From NCBI GenBank assembly GCA_964230215.1, contig CAXRGQ010000007.1:1-64000 (forward strand): a stretch of DNA of 64,000 bases, given 5' to 3'. The translations under genes were made by a program, and so were the position numbers. This document shows, piece after piece, positions 1 to 7,705 of the stretch; the stretch's first letter is position 1, and each line of letters begins with the position of its first letter. This DNA is from JAUILH01 sp964230215 (GTDB lineage Bacteria; Bacteroidota; Bacteroidia; Flavobacteriales_D; JAUILH01). The notes beneath the pieces are model-generated. The model was not told the origin of the DNA. It saw only the letters and a list, made by a program, of their open reading frames with translations, and did not search any database.

Positions 1-63
1 CGCTTAAATGCAGTTATATCAATAGATACAGAAGAATTAGTACCATTCCCCTTATTTGACTAA
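1..63 (+). CDS. 3' end of an unidentified protein gene (partial)
   Basis: An open frame runs from the window edge to a TAA at 61-63 and encodes the last 20 residues, ending in VPFPLFD. The stop sits directly before a hairpin that serves as terminator for the gene on the opposite strand. A decayed copy of this tail is present at about 970-1031, next to tRNA-Leu, so the tail is part of a duplicated segment. Too little is visible to name the family. Confidence 0.5.
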   Translation, partial: RLNAVISIDTEELVPFPLFD

Positions 64-70
64 AACCAAC

Positions 71-102
71 AAAAAAGCCCTGCAACTCTACGTTACAGGG
101 CT
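71..102 (-). terminator. Intrinsic terminator of the CDF transporter gene
   Basis: On the minus strand a ten-pair stem with one mismatch (AGCCCTGTAAC pairing with GTTGCAGGGCT, five-base loop) is followed by six Ts. It lies 46 bases past the stop codon of the CDF gene. The same hairpin is repeated at 1041-1072. Confidence 0.8.
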
Positions 103-148
103 AAATGTACCCGCAATGATTGCATTGTCGAACCAAATCGAGCAATAA

Positions 149-940
149 TTATTTTGCCAGTTTAAGTATCCTGAATGCTCCTCTGAGGACTATCACGAAG
201 ACCACAGAACCAATGATTAGGTCTGGAAGTCTGTCTGATAATACACTCACCAGGATACCCGCCAGAATTACTCCAGCATTAATAATAATGTCGTTGCTGG
301 TGAAAATCATGCTCGCTTTCATGTGAGCTTCTTCTGATTTAGATTTCTGCAATAGGAATAGACACAACCAGTTCGCAATAAGGGCGAATACTGAAATTAT
401 TATCATGGTGAGGTAATCTGGCACGTCATCCTCAAAGAAATATCGTCTAAAGACCTCCGTGATTCCGATTAGAGCCAGGAGAATCTGAACATATCCACTG
501 AACTTAGCTATTCGTTTCTTCTTTGCCACAACTGCTCCAACAGCAAAAAGACTTAGACCATACACAAAGGAATCAGAGAGCATGTCAAGACTATCAGCAA
601 CCAGCCCCATTGAGTTAGATACCAATCCAAAGGTCATTTCCAGAATGAAAAAGACGAAATTAATGATGAGGACTTGCCAGAGTAATTTAGACTGAAGCTT
701 AGCATCACTTTCAACTTTTTCATCCGTCTTTTCAGTTTCCACCAGCTCTGTATCCAGAGCCAGTGAGTCAAGTGAAGCCAAAATATCTTGGTCGCTCTCG
801 TCATGGTAGACAGTAAGCTCTCTGTCTTCTATCTTGAAGTCAAGCTTTATGATTGTCTTATGACCATCCAGCTTCATACGAATGAGATTCTCCTCAGAAG
901 GACAATCCATTTTCTTGATATGAAAGAGGCTTTTTTTCAC
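149..940 (-). CDS. Cation diffusion facilitator (CDF) family metal transporter
   Basis: Predicted inner-membrane divalent metal exporter of 263 residues. The N-terminal ~70 residues form a cytosolic domain with the motif MDCPSEE, resembling a heavy-metal-associated fold but with one cysteine. Hydrophobic segments follow from about residue 85, with the CDF signature VADSLDMLSDS carrying the aspartates of the transport site, and a late motif HMKAS. I choose GTG at 940 because the protein then begins MKKSLFHIKKMDC, as homologues do. The open frame upstream to 1042 is antisense to a duplicated, non-coding segment and is not part of the gene. The gene is flanked on both sides by copies of the same terminator-bearing repeat, so it may have been inserted beside the tRNA genes. 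The metal specificity cannot be told. Confidence 0.85.
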   Translation of the reverse strand: MKKSLFHIKKMDCPSEENLIRMKLDGHKTIIKLDFKIEDRELTVYHDESDQDILASLDSLALDTELVETEKTDEKVESDAKLQSKLLWQVLIINFVFFILEMTFGLVSNSMGLVADSLDMLSDSFVYGLSLFAVGAVVAKKKRIAKFSGYVQILLALIGITEVFRRYFFEDDVPDYLTMIIISVFALIANWLCLFLLQKSKSEEAHMKASMIFTSNDIIINAGVILAGILVSVLSDRLPDLIIGSVVFVIVLRGAFRILKLAK

Positions 941-969
941 TATTGCAAAATTACCGAGAAATATCGAAC

Positions 970-1072
970 CGCTAAAACGTAGTTTTGATAACGGATAGAG
1001 AGAACTTAGTACCGTTGCCCTGATTTGAGCCAAAACCAACAAAAAAGCCCTGCAACTCTACGTTACAGGGCT
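970..1072. repeat. Copy B of the direct repeat, with decayed coding tail
   Basis: Counterpart of bases 1-102. The terminator part is identical over 41 bases, while the part matching the upstream gene's tail has many substitutions and a one-base length change near the stop. It lies between the start of the CDF gene and tRNA-Leu, so the CDF gene is bracketed by the two copies. Confidence 0.8.
1041..1072 (-). terminator. Intrinsic terminator of the tRNA-Gly/tRNA-Leu transcript
   Basis: Same hairpin as at 71-102, with six Ts on the minus strand. It begins 6 bases after the 3' end of tRNA-Leu and would end the tRNA transcript. Confidence 0.8.
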
Positions 1073-1077
1073 TTCAG

Positions 1078-1162
1078 TACTCGGAGCGGGACTTGAACCC
1101 GCACGAACGCAATGTTCATTGGATTTTAAGTCCAACGTGTCTACCAATTCCACCATCCGAGC
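1078..1162 (-). tRNA. tRNA-Leu(TAA)
   Basis: Read on the minus strand, the acceptor GCTCGGA pairs with TCCGAGT (one G-T pair), discriminator A. The D-arm has GTGGAATTGGTAGACAC, the anticodon stem-loop TTGGA-CTTAAAA-TCCAA gives anticodon TAA, a long class II variable arm follows, and the T-arm is GCGGGTTCAAGTCCCGC. No CCA is encoded. It is the last gene of a minus-strand tRNA cluster. Confidence 0.95.
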
Positions 1163-1195
1163 ATCAGTACTAATTTCAATATTTCAAATAACTTA

Positions 1196-1269
1196 ACTCG
1201 AGTGATCGAGTTCAACAGGCACACAAGGAGTTTTAAGTCTTGCGTGTCTACCAATTCCACCACCCGGGC
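1196..1269 (-). pseudogene. tRNA-Leu-like remnant, possibly Leu/Gly chimera
   Basis: The 5' half reads like tRNA-Leu: acceptor GCCCGGG, then GTGGTGGAATTGGTAGACAC and an anticodon region containing CTTAAAA. The anticodon stem no longer closes properly (CAAGA against CTCCTTG), the class II variable arm is missing, the T-arm reads GTTGAACTC instead of GTTCRANTC, and the 3' acceptor strand CTCGAGT pairs poorly. The 3' end shares ATCACTCG with the adjacent tRNA-Gly. Total length about 74 bases is too short for a leucine tRNA. I read it as a broken copy, possibly produced by recombination between the two flanking tRNA genes. Confidence 0.7.
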
Positions 1270-1302
1270 ATCCAATGGCACTATTGTGCTCAATATTTAT
1301 TG

Positions 1303-1374
1303 AGCGAGTGATGGGATTCGAACCCACGACCCTCACCTTGGCAAGGTGATGCTCTACCCCTGAGCTACACTCGC
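1303..1374 (-). tRNA. tRNA-Gly(GCC)
   Basis: Acceptor GCGAGTG pairs with CACTCGC, discriminator T as is usual for bacterial glycine tRNAs. The D-arm has TAGCTCAGGGGTAGAGCA, the anticodon stem-loop CACCT-TGCCAAG-GTG gives GCC, and the T-arm has GTGGGTTCGAATCCCAT. All arms pair. No CCA is encoded. It is first in the minus-strand tRNA group. Confidence 0.95.
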
Positions 1375-1455
1375 AGTAGTTTTAAAGAACTATCCAAATC
1401 CCCTCGAATTTGGGTTGACAAAAATAATCAAATTTCTTACACTCCAAAACAAATA

Positions 1456-4059
1456 TTAAGCTCCAGTCAATTTTTTAATCTCATTCAGCTTCATTAATGC
1501 TTCTACTGGCGTTAAATTATCTATATCTAGCTTAGAAATATCATCTCTAATTTGTGACAATACTGGGTCATCTAACTGAAAAAAACTGAGTTGCATGTCG
1601 TCTGAGTCTTTGCCTGCTGAGCTTATCTCAATTTCATGACCAGATTGACCTCTGGATGATTCTAATAACTTGAGTACCTGGTTAGCACGACTTACTACCT
1701 CCCCTGGCATTCCAGCCATCTTAGCCACATGTATACCAAAACTATGTGCACTTCCCCCCTCCACTAGCTTGCGCATGAATATTATCTTGGACCCATGCTC
1801 TTTTATCGAAACATTAAAGTTTTTGATGCGCTCAAAGGTGTTCGTCATGTCATTTAGCTCATGGTAATGTGTGGCAAATAACGTTTTCGCCTTGGTCGGA
1901 TGTTGATGAATATACTCAGCTATGGACCATGCTATACTCACACCATCGTAGGTACTTGTTCCTCTCCCTATCTCATCCAAAAGAATTAGACTTCTATCAG
2001 AAATATTGTTTAGAATACTTGCAGTTTCATTCATTTCAACCATGAATGTTGACTCTCCACTAGAAATATTGTCGGAGGCCCCTACTCTAGTGAAAATCTT
2101 ATCCACAATTCCCAGTTTTGCTGATGTGGCAGGTACAAATGATCCTATTTGCGCCATTAATGAAATGAGTGCAGTCTGTCTAAGAAGTGCGGATTTACCT
2201 GACATATTTGGCCCAGTAATCATCATTATTTGACACGTTTCTCTATCTAGGAATACATTGTTGGGGATATAGGCCTCTCCAACCGGAAGTGTATGTTCAA
2301 TTACAGGATGACGGCCACCTTCAATTTCTATAGTGAAGTCATCTCTTATCTCCGGCATGACATAATTATTTCGCTTTGCGCACGTGGCAAAACCCAAGAG
2401 ACAATCAAGCTCAGCAATCACCTGTGCATTCACCTGAATCGAATGAATATAGTTTCCAAGGCTTCTTACCAAGTCTTCAAACAGCTTGGATTCTAGACCA
2501 AGGATTTTCTCTTCGGCCCCTAATATTTTTTGCTCATATTCTTTAAGCTCTTCTGTTATATAGCGTTCTGCTTGGGTGAGGGTTTGTTTCCGAATCCACT
2601 CCACTGGTACTTTGTCTTTATGTGCATTTCTTACTTCCAAATAATATCCAAAGACATTGTTGTATGCAATTTTCAGACTTGGAATCCCTGTATTCTTAGT
2701 TTCTCTTTCTAAAATTTTATCTAGAAATGCCTTACCATTTTTTCGTATTTCTCGGAGATCATCAAGTTCAGGAGAAACACCATCTTTTATCACTCTTCCC
2801 TTGCTGACAAGCATTGGTGCTTCCTCTTCTATCTCGCGCTTAATTCGCTCACGGATTTCGTCTAATGACTCTATACGCTCTGCAATTACTGACAGTGCAT
2901 TGTCTTGATTACCTATGAGATTTTTTATTTCAATTGATTTCTCAAGAGATGCGGCTAGGTGATTTAATTCTCTTGGTGTAATTTTACCCACGGCAGCACG
3001 TGATATTAGGCGCTCCAAATCACTTATACCTGAAAGAACATCTTGCATCTTATCATGCAGTTCTGTATCATTGAGATAGGCATTTACGGCTGCATGTCGT
3101 CTTTCAACCTGAATCTTGTCTTTTAGTGGTAAAAGCATCCATCTTTTCATCAATCGCCCACCCATTGCAGTTTTGGAATAATCCAACACGTCTATAAGTG
3201 TACACGCATCTGGATTAGTCGAATAGATTAGTTCTAGATTGCGAATAGTAAATCTATCCAACCAGACATAAGTATCCTCCTCAAGTCTATTAATATGATT
3301 TATATGTCCAAGATCCACATATTGCGATACCTGAACATAGTTAAGAATTGCGCCAGCGGCTATAATCCCATCAGACAAATCATCAATACCAAATCCTTTG
3401 AGGTTTTTTGTGCCGAACTGCTTTAACAAGGACTCTTCAGCATAGTCATAAGCAAACACCCAATCATCAGATCTATATATGTGGTGCTGCTCACCAAAAT
3501 CTTCTACTAGTTGTTTAAACTTATTCTTTTGACAGACAATTTCGCTTGGGTTTAGGCTCTGGATTAGTTTATCAACATACGCTTTATCACCTTGTGCCAA
3601 CATAAACTCCCCAGTTGAAATATCCAGAAAGGCGACACCCAACAACTTTTTCCCATAGTGTACCGCAGCTAGGAAATTGTTGGACGTATTTTCTAGCACT
3701 TTATCACTGAAAGAAATACCAGGCGTGACTACTTCAGTTACACCACGTTTTACAATTTTTTTTGTCGCTTTTGGGTCTTCTAACTGATCACAAATGGCCA
3801 CTCTCTGACCAGCTCTTACCAACTTTGGAAGGTAGGTATCCAGTGAATGATGCGGGAAACCAGCCAACTCAATCTTAGAAGCTCCATTATTCCTTGCTGT
3901 TAAAACAATCCCAAGAATTTTAGAAGCTTTAACCGCATCTTCGCCAAATGTTTCGTAAAAATCACCCACTCGAAACAACAGCAATGCATCCGGATGTTTC
4001 GATTTAATCTGGTTATACTGACGCATTAATGGTGTTTCGGATGATTTACTTTTAGCCAT
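1456..4059 (-). CDS. mutS: DNA mismatch repair protein MutS
   Basis: Cytosolic ATPase that recognises base mismatches and small loops and starts methyl-independent mismatch repair with MutL. The 867-residue length is normal for MutS1. The mismatch-stacking motif FYE is at residues 34-36 (GDFYETFG). The clamp and lever regions follow, then the ABC-type ATPase with Walker A GPNMSGKS at 616-623, Walker B LILLDEIGRG around 691-700 and the ATHYHEL switch near 728-734. The start at 4059 gives MAKSKSSETPLMRQY, a usual MutS opening. It is divergent from the SpoU methyltransferase gene (gap 87 bases) and nothing about it looks unusual. Confidence 0.98.
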   Translation of the reverse strand: MAKSKSSETPLMRQYNQIKSKHPDALLLFRVGDFYETFGEDAVKASKILGIVLTARNNGASKIELAGFPHHSLDTYLPKLVRAGQRVAICDQLEDPKATKKIVKRGVTEVVTPGISFSDKVLENTSNNFLAAVHYGKKLLGVAFLDISTGEFMLAQGDKAYVDKLIQSLNPSEIVCQKNKFKQLVEDFGEQHHIYRSDDWVFAYDYAEESLLKQFGTKNLKGFGIDDLSDGIIAAGAILNYVQVSQYVDLGHINHINRLEEDTYVWLDRFTIRNLELIYSTNPDACTLIDVLDYSKTAMGGRLMKRWMLLPLKDKIQVERRHAAVNAYLNDTELHDKMQDVLSGISDLERLISRAAVGKITPRELNHLAASLEKSIEIKNLIGNQDNALSVIAERIESLDEIRERIKREIEEEAPMLVSKGRVIKDGVSPELDDLREIRKNGKAFLDKILERETKNTGIPSLKIAYNNVFGYYLEVRNAHKDKVPVEWIRKQTLTQAERYITEELKEYEQKILGAEEKILGLESKLFEDLVRSLGNYIHSIQVNAQVIAELDCLLGFATCAKRNNYVMPEIRDDFTIEIEGGRHPVIEHTLPVGEAYIPNNVFLDRETCQIMMITGPNMSGKSALLRQTALISLMAQIGSFVPATSAKLGIVDKIFTRVGASDNISSGESTFMVEMNETASILNNISDRSLILLDEIGRGTSTYDGVSIAWSIAEYIHQHPTKAKTLFATHYHELNDMTNTFERIKNFNVSIKEHGSKIIFMRKLVEGGSAHSFGIHVAKMAGMPGEVVSRANQVLKLLESSRGQSGHEIEISSAGKDSDDMQLSFFQLDDPVLSQIRDDISKLDIDNLTPVEALMKLNEIKKLTGA

Positions 4060-4106
4060 ATCTGATTTCGTGATTTTTCGGGGACTCTAAATTTAAAAAC
4101 ATGCCT

Positions 4107-4114
4107 TAGATTTG
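4107..4114 (+). promoter_or_regulatory. Putative -7 element (TAGATTTG) for the SpoU methyltransferase gene
   Basis: TAGATTTG fits the Bacteroidota consensus TAnnTTTG, 32 bases before the ATG at 4147. I do not see a clear -33 TTTG. Confidence 0.45.
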
Positions 4115-4146
4115 TAAATATCTACAGCACCCATTTTTCATTAGTT

Positions 4147-4680
4147 ATGAACAAGAAAAAATCCATGCAAGCGCTCAATCGCCTGAGTAATGAAGAGTTT
4201 AAAGCTACTCAGAAACATCCTATTGTGCTTGTGCTAGACAATATTAGGAGCATGAATAATGTAGGCTCGGCGTTTAGAACAGGAGATGCATTTGGAATAG
4301 AGGGTATTTATTTATGCGGAATTACACCTCAACCCCCGCACAGAGAAATCCACAAGACTGCAATTGGTGCTACAGAGTCGGTTGACTGGGAATATTTTGA
4401 ATCAACCAAAGATGCGGTAATTAAGCTAAAATCCTATGGGTTTACAATATACTCGATAGAACAGACTGAAGATAGCATTTCACTTGCTGACATCTCCATT
4501 CGGCCAGATGAAAAAATGGCCATTATAGTGGGTAATGAAGTGAACGGCGTTGATCAGGATGTTATTGATATTTCCGATAAATGTATTGAAATACCTCAAT
4601 TCGGGACTAAACACAGCCTAAACGTATCTGTCTGCACTGGCGTAGTTTTATGGGAGTTGGTGAAACAATTAAAAAATTAA
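4147..4680 (+). CDS. TrmH/SpoU family RNA 2'-O-methyltransferase
   Basis: Predicted SAM-dependent methyltransferase acting on the 2'-OH of a nucleotide in tRNA or rRNA. The 177-residue protein is little more than the SPOUT catalytic domain and shows all three SpoU motifs: NIRSMNNVGSAFRT (around residues 32-45) with the catalytic arginine, VGNEVNGV near 137-144, and IPQFGTKHSLNVSV near 155-168. These form the trefoil-knot cofactor site. The C-terminal extension of classical TrmH is absent, so the target may not be tRNA G18. It is followed after 37 bases by a lipoprotein gene. Confidence 0.88.
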   Translation: MNKKKSMQALNRLSNEEFKATQKHPIVLVLDNIRSMNNVGSAFRTGDAFGIEGIYLCGITPQPPHREIHKTAIGATESVDWEYFESTKDAVIKLKSYGFTIYSIEQTEDSISLADISIRPDEKMAIIVGNEVNGVDQDVIDISDKCIEIPQFGTKHSLNVSVCTGVVLWELVKQLKN

Positions 4681-4717
4681 CGCGTATGGGTTTAATGTCT
4701 TAAATCCAGACTCATAC

Positions 4718-5476
4718 ATGAAAAAACTTGTTCTCGTCTCATTAATTCTTGCAGCAACAGCCTTAATATCTTGTAATAAAGGCAAAATCAACTATAAGTA
4801 TAGTGACCCAGTTTACAAAACGACACAAGCATACAGCGTAAGTCAACTGGATGCATATTACGGAAAGCGTAAGGCATACATTACTCATAAGAATAAGCTA
4901 TTTAAAGAAGAATACCTGAGGTCAGATGCAAGACACCAATCAACATTGATTGAATTATCAAAGAATTACATTTACACCACCTTAAAAGACACCGTTTTCC
5001 CTATTTGGTATGACACGCGTTGGGACTACAATGGTACAACTCAACATCCGCGACATGGAGATATAGCATGTGGTTATTTCGTTACAACATGTTTGCGAGA
5101 TATCGGCTTTAAAATTGAACGTGCCCGATTAGCGCAACAAGCAAGCTCTAACATTATCAAATCTCTATGTGGCAGCAACATGCATATCATAGGTCACAAC
5201 AACCTTAAAGGTTTAGAAGAATACATGCTGAGCAAAAAAGATGGGATTTACATAATTGGATTAGACAATCACGTTGGGTTTATCGTGAAAGAAGGCAACA
5301 CCTTGCACGCAGTTCATTCAAACGGCATATCAGGATCACTTGAGGTGGTTAAGGAACCAATGCTAAAATGTAAATTAATTCAGAAATCAAAAGCTTACTA
5401 CATTGGAGATTTGATGGCAAATACGAAGGTATTTAAAGCTTGGATTAAGAACGAAAAAATTCCAACGCTAACTTAA
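4718..5476 (+). CDS. Lipoprotein with NlpC/P60-like cysteine peptidase features
   Basis: A signal peptide with lipobox LISC predicts a lipoprotein of 252 residues (Cys19 lipidated). The middle contains GDIACGYFVTTCLRDIGF and, about 60 residues later, GLDNHVGFIV and HAVHSNG. A Cys in a helix start followed by a His in a strand is the arrangement of NlpC/P60-type hydrolases, which usually cut peptidoglycan peptides. This is an inference from two short motifs and no family was recognised outright. It could equally be a non-catalytic relative. The stop codon overlaps that of the convergent gene at 5473. Confidence 0.6.
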   Translation: MKKLVLVSLILAATALISCNKGKINYKYSDPVYKTTQAYSVSQLDAYYGKRKAYITHKNKLFKEEYLRSDARHQSTLIELSKNYIYTTLKDTVFPIWYDTRWDYNGTTQHPRHGDIACGYFVTTCLRDIGFKIERARLAQQASSNIIKSLCGSNMHIIGHNNLKGLEEYMLSKKDGIYIIGLDNHVGFIVKEGNTLHAVHSNGISGSLEVVKEPMLKCKLIQKSKAYYIGDLMANTKVFKAWIKNEKIPTLT

Positions 5477-5757
5477 TCGTGCCAGCGTTTTTTATTCTTT
5501 TTATTAGCCTGCTTCTTTTGCTTTTTTAGTTTTTTTCTGACGTGCTTACACTGAATTGAATAATATCGTTTAAACGCCTCTTTCTCGGCTTTTCTGGCTT
5601 CCTTATCTTTTTTCTTTTTCTCCTTTTCCCTCGCCTTTGCTTTTTTGCGTTCCATTTTACGTTCCTTCCTTGTTCCCTTATCCTGCGCATAGGATTCGGT
5701 GGGAACACATACTAAAAGAAGTGTAAGAAGCGTTAAGATTTTAATGATATTAGACAT
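5473..5757 (-). CDS. Small secreted lysine-rich protein
   Basis: The start at 5757 gives 94 residues: a clean signal peptide (MSNIIKILTLLTLLL, cleavage after SYA) and then a mature part of about 65 residues dominated by Lys, Arg and Glu (runs such as KEKKKKDKEARKAEKE), ending KKRWHD. The mature chain is very basic and probably helical. The longer open frame to 5805 would begin inside the region of the divergent gene and was not used. Function is unknown; similar short basic secreted proteins are common in Bacteroidota. It overlaps the preceding plus-strand gene by three bases at the stop codons. Confidence 0.7.
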   Translation of the reverse strand: MSNIIKILTLLTLLLVCVPTESYAQDKGTRKERKMERKKAKAREKEKKKKDKEARKAEKEAFKRYYSIQCKHVRKKLKKQKKQANKKNKKRWHD

Positions 5758-5774
5758 TCGTTTATCTTTACATT

Positions 5775-5782
5775 CAAATATA
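5775..5782 (-). promoter_or_regulatory. Putative -7 element (TATATTTG) for the lysine-rich protein gene
   Basis: On the minus strand TATATTTG fits TAnnTTTG exactly and lies 17 bases before the ATG at 5757, in the 30-base gap between two divergent genes. Confidence 0.5.
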
Positions 5783-5787
5783 CTAGA

Positions 5788-6213
5788 ATGACCCGCAAAT
5801 CCCAAGCCATATTATTTCTATTTATCGGTCTGTTTTTTATGAGCCGTTGCCGTGATAGAAACCAAGGGGTTCCGCTAGTTATTGTAGATCGAGAGATTAA
5901 CGTTACACTGCCAAGCTATTCGAGTTTAGCTGTAGTTGGTGGACATGCATACGTTAGTGGAGGATCTCAAGGACTGTTCGTATACAGAAAAACACAAGAT
6001 GATTTTGTTGTGTACGACCGACATGCCACATACGACATCAACCAAAACTGTGCGGTGGTTATCGACTCTAGCAGTACGGTTGAATTGGTGGATCATTGCA
6101 GTGGTTCTAGATACAGTGTATTTGACGGACTGGTAACCAATGGTCCAGCAACACTTCCTCTGAAACAATACAACACTAGCTTTAACGGGACGATTTTGCA
6201 TATTTACAATTAA
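5788..6213 (+). CDS. Small lipoprotein with a degenerate Rieske-like fold
   Basis: 141 residues with a signal peptide and an unusual lipobox (FMSRC). The C-terminal two thirds follow the Rieske pattern: a strand-rich lead, then DHCSGSRYSVFDGLVTNG followed by PATLPLKQYN, matching the CxSxF...G...GPA..PL block of Rieske domains. The metal ligands are missing: the first Cys-x-His pair is replaced by YDRHAT, and only one Cys remains in the second box. It therefore probably does not hold a 2Fe-2S cluster. The role is unknown. A shared bidirectional terminator separates it from the convergent ahcY gene. Confidence 0.6.
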   Translation: MTRKSQAILFLFIGLFFMSRCRDRNQGVPLVIVDREINVTLPSYSSLAVVGGHAYVSGGSQGLFVYRKTQDDFVVYDRHATYDINQNCAVVIDSSSTVELVDHCSGSRYSVFDGLVTNGPATLPLKQYNTSFNGTILHIYN

Positions 6214-6230
6214 CCCGATTTTTACGATAT

Positions 6231-6265
6231 AAAAAAAGCCAGTTGAATTCTCAACTGGCTTTTTA
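6231..6265. terminator. Bidirectional intrinsic terminator
   Basis: Perfect ten-pair stem AGCCAGTTGA / TCAACTGGCT with a four-base loop (ATTC), preceded by seven As and followed by five Ts. It lies between two convergent genes and can serve both. Confidence 0.9.
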
Positions 6266-6286
6266 CTTATCTGGAATCTTTAAATT

Positions 6287-7600
6287 CTAGTATCTGTAAT
6301 GTTCTGGTTTGTATGGTCCTTCAACAGTCACACCGATATAATCAGCCTGTTCTTTAGATAGAACCTCCAATTCAACACCAATTTTCTCCAAGTGAAGTGC
6401 AGCTACTTTTTCATCTAAGTGCTTAGGCAACATATATACTTCATTCTTGTAGTTATCTGAATTCGTCCAAAGCTCTATTTGTGCAAGCGTTTGGTTAGTG
6501 AATGAATTTGACATAACAAATGATGGGTGCCCTGTTGCACAACCTAAGTTTACTAACCTACCTTCAGCCAAAAGAATAATGTCTTTTCCGTTTACATTAT
6601 ACATATCAACTTGTGGCTTGATTTCAACCTTTGTGTCACCGTAGTTATTGTTAAGGTAAGGCACGTCAATTTCGTTGTCGAAATGTCCAATGTTACAAAC
6701 GATAGTCTTGTCTTTCATTTTTTCGAAATGACGACCAACAACGATATCTTTGTTTCCAGTAGTCGTAACAATAATATCTCCTTCAGCTACAGCATTGTCC
6801 ATCTTTTTAACTTCAAAACCATCCATAGCAGCTTGAAGTGCACAAATTGGATCTATTTCTGTAACTATTACTCTAGCTCCAGCACCTCTTAATGAAGCGG
6901 CAGAACCTTTACCAACGTCACCGTAACCAGCAACAACCGCAACTTTTCCGGCAATCATAACATCTGTAGCACGGCGAATCGCATCAACTAGTGATTCTTT
7001 ACATCCATACTTGTTATCAAATTTAGACTTAGTAACCGAATCATTCACATTAATGGCAGGCATTACAAGCGTACCATTTTTCATTCTTTCGTACAATCTA
7101 TGTACACCTGTAGTAGTTTCTTCAGAAAGACCTTTGATGTCTTTACATAGCTCTGGATATCTATCAAACACCATGTTTGTCAAATCACCACCATCATCAA
7201 GAATCATGTTAAGTGGCTTACCACCTTCAAATGCAAACAAAGTCTGCTCAATACACCAATCGAACTCTTCTTCGTTCATACCTTTCCAAGCGTAAACTGG
7301 AACACCTGCTGCTGCAATAGCTGCTGCTGCTTGATCTTGTGTAGAGAAGATATTACATGACGACCATGTAACTTCTGCCCCTAATTCAACTAATGTCTCA
7401 ATAAGTACGGCTGTTTGAATTGTCATGTGAAGACATCCAGCAATTCTTGCACCCTTTAAAGGCTTAGAAGCACCATACTCCTCACGTAAAGACATTAGAC
7501 CAGGCATTTCAGCTTCAGCTAATCTAATCTCTTTTCGGCCCCAATCTGCTAAAGAAATATCCTTAACCTTGTAAGCCAATTTTTCTTGTGTATCACTCAT
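6287..7600 (-). CDS. ahcY: S-adenosylhomocysteinase
   Basis: Hydrolyses S-adenosylhomocysteine to adenosine and homocysteine, clearing the inhibitor left by SAM-dependent methylation. 437 residues, normal for the bacterial enzyme. The N-terminal substrate domain has CLHMTIQTAVLIETL (about 56-70) and the NIFSTQDQ loop (83-90). The NAD domain has AGYGDVGKGSA near 224-234. The C-terminus ends KPEHYRY, which reaches into the neighbouring subunit's NAD site in this family. The gene is monocistronic between a strong terminator and its own promoter. metK, the other half of the SAM cycle, is in this window but not adjacent. I saw no SAH riboswitch in its short leader. Confidence 0.98.
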   Translation of the reverse strand: MSDTQEKLAYKVKDISLADWGRKEIRLAEAEMPGLMSLREEYGASKPLKGARIAGCLHMTIQTAVLIETLVELGAEVTWSSCNIFSTQDQAAAAIAAAGVPVYAWKGMNEEEFDWCIEQTLFAFEGGKPLNMILDDGGDLTNMVFDRYPELCKDIKGLSEETTTGVHRLYERMKNGTLVMPAINVNDSVTKSKFDNKYGCKESLVDAIRRATDVMIAGKVAVVAGYGDVGKGSAASLRGAGARVIVTEIDPICALQAAMDGFEVKKMDNAVAEGDIIVTTTGNKDIVVGRHFEKMKDKTIVCNIGHFDNEIDVPYLNNNYGDTKVEIKPQVDMYNVNGKDIILLAEGRLVNLGCATGHPSFVMSNSFTNQTLAQIELWTNSDNYKNEVYMLPKHLDEKVAALHLEKIGVELEVLSKEQADYIGVTVEGPYKPEHYRY

Positions 7601-7631
7601 ATTCTTTTTTTTCTGCTTAATTTTCGGACAA

Positions 7632-7662
7632 CAAAGGTAGTCAACTCCTAAGTAAAGAACAA
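7632..7662 (-). promoter_or_regulatory. Bacteroidota-type promoter of ahcY
   Basis: On the minus strand: TTG at 7662-7660, a 20-base spacer, then TACCTTTG at 7639-7632. This matches the -33/-7 layout known for the primary sigma factor of Bacteroidota and lies 31 bases before the ATG. Confidence 0.7.
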
Positions 7663-7705
7663 GTTAAAGTAAAATTATAGGACAACTATCGATCAAATAC
7701 TCTCA

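Larger units (their letters stand above)
1..102. repeat. Copy A of a ~100-bp direct repeat flanking the CDF gene
   Basis: Bases 1-102 align with 970-1072. The last 41 bases (62-102) are identical to 1032-1072 and include a terminator hairpin. The first 36 bases match at 23 positions by eye, then come near-matching stretches. The 5' portion of this copy is the 3' end of a protein gene; in the other copy that frame has decayed. Confidence 0.8.

Noticed and set aside
120..326. 68-residue open frame on the plus strand
   Set aside because: Lies opposite the CDF gene, no motif, no start context; a shadow frame.
941..1042. N-terminal extension of the CDF protein to 297 residues
   Set aside because: It is antisense to the decayed copy B of the repeat and adds a non-family N-terminus; GTG 940 gives the expected MKKSLFHIKKMDC.
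76..1072. Two identical hairpins as a CRISPR or mobile-element terminal repeat
   Set aside because: Only two copies 970 bases apart, and each is an ordinary intrinsic terminator; no transposase or spacer pattern.
2006..2908. Several plus-strand frames inside mutS
   Set aside because: All are antisense to highly conserved MutS coding sequence; no domain or signal peptide.
5526..5708. Second 60-residue frame in the lysine-rich gene
   Set aside because: Out-of-frame shadow of a biased AAG/AAA-rich sequence without a signal peptide.
7601..7705. Possible SAH riboswitch before ahcY
   Set aside because: The region between promoter and start is about 31 bases and shows no stem set.
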